Shown here piece after piece: positions 59,808-64,000 of a stretch of DNA of 64,000 nt. Every line of letters begins with the position of its first letter. Position 1 is the stretch's first letter. The notes below the pieces were generated by a model, which worked only from the letters and a program-made list of their open reading frames with translations, made no database searches and was not told where the DNA came from. Both the position numbers and the translations under genes were made by a program. The stretch comes from Shimia sp. SK013 (lineage in GTDB: Bacteria > Pseudomonadota > Alphaproteobacteria > Rhodobacterales > Rhodobacteraceae), in assembly GCF_001292625.1 (NCBI RefSeq), contig NZ_LAJH01000021.1, positions 62,001 to 126,000 of the forward strand, given 5' to 3'.

Positions 59808-60865
59808 TACGACAACCCCAACAGTTCGCGGGTTTCCTGCTTGCTCAGCCCGCTGTCGGCAAAATCATCAAACGCTTTTTCGGTGACGTCGATGATGTGA
59901 TCCATGATGAACGGCGCGCCTTCGGCCGCACCTGTCGCACTGTCTTTCAGGCAGCATTCCCATTCCAGCACCGCCCAGCTTTCATAGCCGTATTGCGCCA
60001 GTTTCGAGAAAATCGCGCGGAAATCGACCTGACCGTCGCCAAGCGAGCGGAACCGTCCAGCCCGATCGACCCACGGCTGATAGCCGGAATAAACACCCTG
60101 CCGCCCATCGGGGCGGAACTCGGCATCTTTGACGTGAAACGCCTTGATGCGCTCGTGATAGATGTCGATGAACGCCAGATAATCCAGTTGCTGCAAAAGG
60201 AAATGGCTCGGATCATAGTTGATCGTGCAGCGCGGATGATTGTCCAGCCGCTCAAGCAACATTTCAAACGTGGCCCCGTCAAACAGGTCCTCACCTGGGT
60301 GCAGTTCAAACGCGATGTCCACGCCAAGATCGTCATAGGCATCCATGACCGGCTTCCACCGCCGCGCCAACTCGTCAAAAGCTTCCTCAATCAACCCCGC
60401 TGGCCGCTGTGGCCACGGATAAAGATAAGGAAACGCCAGCGAGCCCGAAAAAGACACTGTGACGTCCAACCCCAACTTGCGCGAGGCTTGTGCGGTCTTG
60501 ATCAACTGATCATGGGCCCAGGCAGTGCGGGCTTTTGGGTTGCCATGCACAGCCGCAGGCGCAAACCCGTCAAACTGCTTGTCATACGCTGGGTGCACCG
60601 CCAGAAGTTGCCCTTGAATGTGGGTCGACAATTCGGTGATTTCGATGCCGCGCTCGCCCAGCATACCGCGCAAGTCGTCGCAATAGGTCTGGCTATCGGC
60701 GGCTTTGTCCAAATCCATCAGGCGGGCGTCGCCTGATGGAATTTGTAGCCCTTTATAGCCCAGACCAGCGGCCCAATCCGCAATTGTGTCCAGCGAATTG
60801 AAAGGCGCCGTGTCATCAGCGAACTGCGCCAGAAACAGCGCGGGTCCCTTCATGTTTTTTGGCAT
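59807..60865 (-). CDS. Sugar phosphate isomerase/epimerase (TIM barrel), copy A
   Basis: A 352-residue AP-endonuclease-2/xylose-isomerase-like barrel. Likely metal ligands are the Glu in IAFELHPGEDL, the Asp/His in INYDPSHF, the His in KAFHVKDAEF and the Glu in AVLEWE. Members isomerise or epimerise sugars, keto-inositols or 3-keto-glycosides. Coupled to both flanking Gfo/Idh/MocA genes by one-base overlaps. Confidence 0.85.
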   Translation of the reverse strand: MPKNMKGPALFLAQFADDTAPFNSLDTIADWAAGLGYKGLQIPSGDARLMDLDKAADSQTYCDDLRGMLGERGIEITELSTHIQGQLLAVHPAYDKQFDGFAPAAVHGNPKARTAWAHDQLIKTAQASRKLGLDVTVSFSGSLAFPYLYPWPQRPAGLIEEAFDELARRWKPVMDAYDDLGVDIAFELHPGEDLFDGATFEMLLERLDNHPRCTINYDPSHFLLQQLDYLAFIDIYHERIKAFHVKDAEFRPDGRQGVYSGYQPWVDRAGRFRSLGDGQVDFRAIFSKLAQYGYESWAVLEWECCLKDSATGAAEGAPFIMDHIIDVTEKAFDDFADSGLSKQETRELLGLS

Positions 60866-61995
60866 CAGGTTGCCTCCAGTTCCATAATGGCAAAGGCGTC
60901 ATCCGCGCTAAACGGGGCAGGGCGTTCACAGGTGGTCTGGATCGTGACCGCCTGACCGGTATCACCTGCCTCAAGAATGGCCCCCATAACCTCGACCACG
61001 TGACCGGCCAGCTCGTTGTTGCACCGATGCGCCCGTCCCTCGCGGATGGCAGCCGCCATATCGGCAAGGCCGGCCCCGCGATAATTCGCCTGATCGCCGT
61101 CATTAGGCTGGCTGAACGGGTGACCTGTCGAAATGATCGCCTCTGAACCGTCTCCCTTGGCCAGCCGCAACGGGCCGCCAAAGAAATTGGGGTCCGGCAC
61201 GTACAACGTGCCTTCCTGGCCATAAAGCTCCATGTTGGAATGTCCGTGATCCTTCACGTCCCAACTGGTGCCGTAACTGATCACTGCGCCATTGGCGAAC
61301 TGCAGGATCGAATGCACCGTTGTTGGAGTCGTGACCGGAATTTTCTCGCCATTGCGCGGCCCGCAGCCAATTGTGCGGTGGCTGTTTGGCGTGCTGCTCA
61401 TGGCAACCACGCGCGACACTGGCCCCAGCAACTGCACGAGGTTGGAAAGGTAGTAAGGCGCCAGATCGAAAATCGGCCCCGCTCCCGGTTCAAAGAAAAA
61501 ATCGGGGTTCGGATGCCAATGCTCCATACCACCGCTCATGACGTGGATGGTGCCTGACGTGATCTTGCCAACCTCATTCGCGTCGATCATCTCGCGCGCT
61601 TTCTGGTGGCTGCCACCCATAAAGGTGTCCGGCGCCGATCCGATCCGCAGCCCTTTTTCCTCGGCCAGCGCCTTCAGCGCAGCGCCCTCATGTGCCGTCA
61701 GCACAAAAGGTTTCTCTGAATAGACATGTTTGCCTGCCTTCAGGATCGCGCTCGACACCTCAAAATGCGCGTTCGGGATTGTCAGGTTTACAACAATCTC
61801 GATCTCAGGGTCGGCCAGCAACGCGTCAATGCTCAACGCGCGCAAGTCAAACTCGGCGGCCCGCGCTTGGGCGGCTTCCATGTTCAGATCGGCACAGGCC
61901 ACAACTTTGTAGTCGCGGAAAAATTGACCCATGCGCATATAGGTGGCGGAAATGTTGCCGCATCCGATGATGCCGACGTTCACAGTGTTGCTCAT
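60865..61995 (-). CDS. Gfo/Idh/MocA family oxidoreductase, copy B
   Basis: A 376-residue dehydrogenase. NAD(P) site VGIIGCGNISATYMRMG, family block HVYSEKPFVLTAHEGAALKA and the substrate part PGAGPIFDLAPYYLSNLVQL. It differs from copy A along most of its length, so the two probably act on different steps. One-base overlap (TGATG) with the following isomerase. Confidence 0.88.
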   Translation of the reverse strand: MSNTVNVGIIGCGNISATYMRMGQFFRDYKVVACADLNMEAAQARAAEFDLRALSIDALLADPEIEIVVNLTIPNAHFEVSSAILKAGKHVYSEKPFVLTAHEGAALKALAEEKGLRIGSAPDTFMGGSHQKAREMIDANEVGKITSGTIHVMSGGMEHWHPNPDFFFEPGAGPIFDLAPYYLSNLVQLLGPVSRVVAMSSTPNSHRTIGCGPRNGEKIPVTTPTTVHSILQFANGAVISYGTSWDVKDHGHSNMELYGQEGTLYVPDPNFFGGPLRLAKGDGSEAIISTGHPFSQPNDGDQANYRGAGLADMAAAIREGRAHRCNNELAGHVVEVMGAILEAGDTGQAVTIQTTCERPAPFSADDAFAIMELEAT

Positions 61996-61998
61996 GAC

Positions 61999-62745
61999 TT
62001 ACATGCCCTTCAGGTTTTTCATCGACACGGCGGCAAACCTGTCTGCGTCGTTTGGTTTGTCTTGCTCGGCCACCAAGATCGCATCAGGCGCCTCGGCGCG
62101 GATCAGTTTGAGCAATCCACCCCAATTCACGACACCTTCACCGATGTCGGACCAGCCGTCTTCGTCCAAACCTTCGCCGTCTTTGGCGATGTCTTTGACG
62201 TGCACCGCGACCAGTCGATCCGCCCATTTCTCGATGAACGGTGCCGGGTCCAGGCCTGCCCGCGCCACCCAGCCAAGATCCGCCTCCCAGCCAATCGAAG
62301 GCGCCGCCTCAAGCATCACTTCCATTGGAAAGGCGCCATCCGGCAGCGCCTCAAATTCAAAGTCGTGGTTGTGCCAGCTGAATACCTTGCCCGCTGCTCT
62401 GACCTTTTCGCCTACTGCCGCCAACTCATGTGCAAACGCCTGCCAGCCCGCCTTGTCTGTCGGGCGCACTTCGGCGGCCAGATAGGGCACAATTACATGG
62501 GTGATCCCAAGCGTATCAGCCAACGCCATCATGCCATCAAAATTGTTGCGCAAATCGTCGATGCCGAAATGCCCACTCGGCATGGTCAAGCCATTGGCAC
62601 GCATTGCCTCTGCAAAATTGTCGGCGTCACCATAAACACCGCCATACCCTTCGACGGACGTATACCCAAGCTCAGCCAGACGCGCCAAAAAGGCTTCCTG
62701 GCTCGCCACGTCGCGCGAGCTATAAAGTTGAAAAGAAAAACCCAT
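61999..62745 (-). CDS. Sugar phosphate isomerase/epimerase (TIM barrel), copy B
   Basis: A 248-residue barrel of the same superfamily as copy A but about 100 residues shorter. Likely metal ligands are in FSWHNHDFEFE, WEADLGWVARAG, VAVHVKDIAKD and ILVAEQDKP. It lies three bases before copy B of the dehydrogenase and 24 bases after the ATPase gene. The reaction is unknown. Confidence 0.85.
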   Translation of the reverse strand: MGFSFQLYSSRDVASQEAFLARLAELGYTSVEGYGGVYGDADNFAEAMRANGLTMPSGHFGIDDLRNNFDGMMALADTLGITHVIVPYLAAEVRPTDKAGWQAFAHELAAVGEKVRAAGKVFSWHNHDFEFEALPDGAFPMEVMLEAAPSIGWEADLGWVARAGLDPAPFIEKWADRLVAVHVKDIAKDGEGLDEDGWSDIGEGVVNWGGLLKLIRAEAPDAILVAEQDKPNDADRFAAVSMKNLKGM

Positions 62746-62769
62746 TTCAGTCTCCGAAAATTCAGGGCG

Positions 62770-63855
62770 TCACAGACGCTCCTCGGTTGATTTGTCAAAA
62801 AGAGAGCCCTGCGCCGGGTCAAACCCGATGCGCAGCGTGTCACCGGCCGTCACACGCGCCTGTCCGCTCATGCGGAACCTAAACGGCGCGCCGGCCAAAG
62901 TTGTGTAAACCAGCGTGTCCGCGCCCATGGCCTCAAACAGTTCCACGGTGATTTCTGCGGTGTACGGCTGTGCATCCACATCCGTGCCGGTGATCACCGA
63001 TTCCGGTCGAATGCCCAACCATGCCGGACGTGGCGACAACGCGCCTTGGGATGCTTCATAGCCAGAAAGCGCCATCTTGGTGTCTGCCGTCAGGAACTCA
63101 GGCGCCGTGCCATCCGTGATCGAGCCTTCGAAAAAGTTGATTGTCGGTGACCCGATGAAACCGGCCACATATTTGTTGGACGGTCGGTTATAGACCTCGG
63201 CGGGGCTGGCAATCTGTTGCACCAAACCTCCGCGCATGATCGCGATCCGGTCCGCCAGCGTCATCGCCTCGACCTGATCGTGGGTCACATAAATCATCGT
63301 GTTGTCAAGTTTCTGGTGCAGCAGCTTCAGCTCCACCCGCAGATCGGCCCGCAACTTGGCGTCGAGGTTGGACAGCGGTTCGTCAAACAGGAAAACATCA
63401 ACATCCCGCACCAACGCCCGGCCAATCGCCACCCGCTGGCGCTGACCACCGGACAAGGCCGCCGGTTTGCGCTTCAAAAGCGGCTCGATTTGCAGGATCT
63501 CTGCGGCGCGTGCCACACGTTCAGCGATCTCCGCCTTTGGCACTTTGGCGTTTTTCAGACCGAACGACAGGTTCCCCTCAACCGTCATCTGTGGATAAAG
63601 CGCGTAGGATTGGAACACCATGCCGATGCCGCGCTCGCTGGGCTCTTCCCAAGTCACATTGCGCCCGCCGATGTGGATTTCGCCGTCCGTGATATCGAGC
63701 AATCCTGCGATGCAGTTAAGCAGCGTGGACTTGCCACAGCCGGACGCCCCAAGAAGGACAAGAAACTCGCCCTCCTCGATTTGAAGGTTCAGCTTGTCCA
63801 GAACGCGGATTGCGCCAAATTCAAGCGTAAGGTCTTTGACAGTTACATTGGTCAT
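62770..63855 (-). CDS. ugpC: Sugar ABC transporter ATP-binding protein, UgpC/MalK type
   Basis: A 361-residue ATPase of the carbohydrate importer group. Walker A LGASGCGKST, signature LSGGQRQRVAIGRAL, Walker B DVFLFDEPLSNLDAKLR, H-loop YVTHDQVEAMT. A TOBE/OB domain fills the last 120 residues. It powers an importer whose permease ends three bases upstream; the binding protein is beyond the window. The symbol is by family resemblance only; the sugar is unknown. Confidence 0.9.
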   Translation of the reverse strand: MTNVTVKDLTLEFGAIRVLDKLNLQIEEGEFLVLLGASGCGKSTLLNCIAGLLDITDGEIHIGGRNVTWEEPSERGIGMVFQSYALYPQMTVEGNLSFGLKNAKVPKAEIAERVARAAEILQIEPLLKRKPAALSGGQRQRVAIGRALVRDVDVFLFDEPLSNLDAKLRADLRVELKLLHQKLDNTMIYVTHDQVEAMTLADRIAIMRGGLVQQIASPAEVYNRPSNKYVAGFIGSPTINFFEGSITDGTAPEFLTADTKMALSGYEASQGALSPRPAWLGIRPESVITGTDVDAQPYTAEITVELFEAMGADTLVYTTLAGAPFRFRMSGQARVTAGDTLRIGFDPAQGSLFDKSTEERL

Positions 63856-63858
63856 AGT

Positions 63859-64000
63859 TCAGCCCTTTACCGCGCCGGCGGCGATGCCGCGCACGAAGAG
63901 TTTGCCAGAGGCAAAGTAGATGATGAGTGGAACAAGGCCGGTCAGCAAAGTGGCCGCCATGTTGACGTTATATTCCTTCACGCCCTGCACCGAATTGACG
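63859..64000 (-). CDS. Carbohydrate ABC permease, C-terminal part
   Basis: The last 47 codons of a MalG/UgpE-type permease, cut by the right edge. The end VNMAATLLTGLVPLIIYFAS, then GKLFVRGIAAGAVKG, is the usual C-terminus of this family. It is followed by the ATPase gene after three bases. Confidence 0.88.
   Translation of the reverse strand, partial: VNSVQGVKEYNVNMAATLLTGLVPLIIYFASGKLFVRGIAAGAVKG

Noticed and set aside
61726-62790. 354-codon open frame antisense to the sugar isomerase genes
   Set aside because: Opposite two coupled genes with catalytic motifs; composition typical of antisense frames.
1-64000. CRISPR arrays, tRNA or rRNA genes, insertion sequences, prophage genes
   Set aside because: None was recognised on either strand. 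There is no spaced repeat array, transposase or integrase, and the island near 50.8-53.4 kb has no visible flanking direct repeats.

Overview
The window is a stretch of alphaproteobacterial chromosome, most likely from the Rhodobacterales (Roseobacter group). The evidence is the flagellar gene order with flaF and flbT next to the flagellin, a motE-like gene, the TamA/TamB pair, and many GTG/TTG starts in otherwise GC-rich, tightly packed, overlapping genes. No rRNA, tRNA or CRISPR array was seen.

Layout. (1) 1-7425: polyamine uptake and breakdown. A class III aminotransferase cut by the left edge and a GntR/FCD regulator lie on the minus strand. PotFGHI (a putrescine ABC importer) and a PuuB-like flavin oxidase follow on the plus strand, then a converging APH-fold kinase-like gene. 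(2) 7536-39257: a roughly 32 kb flagellar locus in several blocks. These are flgD-fliK (-); flgJ-flgN, fliC, flaF-flbT-DUF1217 (+); fliI (-); flgB-flgC-fliE-fliQ-flgF-flgG-flgA-flgH-fliL-like (+); FliJ-like-flhB-fliR-flhA-SLT-AMIN/repeat protein-motA-motE-charged protein-fliL (-); fliF-fliH-fliN-fliP (+); flgE-flgK-flgL-flgI (-); motB (-). It encodes export gate, MS ring, rod, hook, P/L rings, filament and stator. No fliG, fliM, fliO, fliD or fliS is present. TTAN-N7-TTAN boxes of the CtrA type sit in six intergenic regions of the locus. (3) 39342-45515: plsC, tamA and tamB (envelope lipid and outer-membrane assembly). (4) 45509-50244: TetR regulator, an N-terminally truncated AraC regulator, an SDR, a cysteine-synthase-like PLP enzyme and an OFA-type MFS transporter with three palindromes in front of it. 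(5) 50300-53803: an A+T-richer island holding a 156-residue unknown and a 686-residue STAND-like P-loop ATPase, flanked by decayed non-coding sequence and placed just before rpsU. (6) 53804-58628: rpsU, threonine breakdown (kbl-tdh) with an XRE-cupin regulator and a paired candidate operator, and a thiolase. (7) 58683-64000: a minus-strand sugar operon with two Gfo/Idh/MocA dehydrogenases, two TIM-barrel isomerases, a UgpC-type ATPase and the 3' end of an ABC permease, continuing past the right edge.

The most promising unexplained items are the ATPase island, the motE/AMIN-repeat protein pair beside motA, the shared CtrA-like boxes, the twin CGGA-N6-TCCG sites before kbl, and the cluster of palindromes before the MFS transporter. 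All calls come from reading the sequence. No database search was run.
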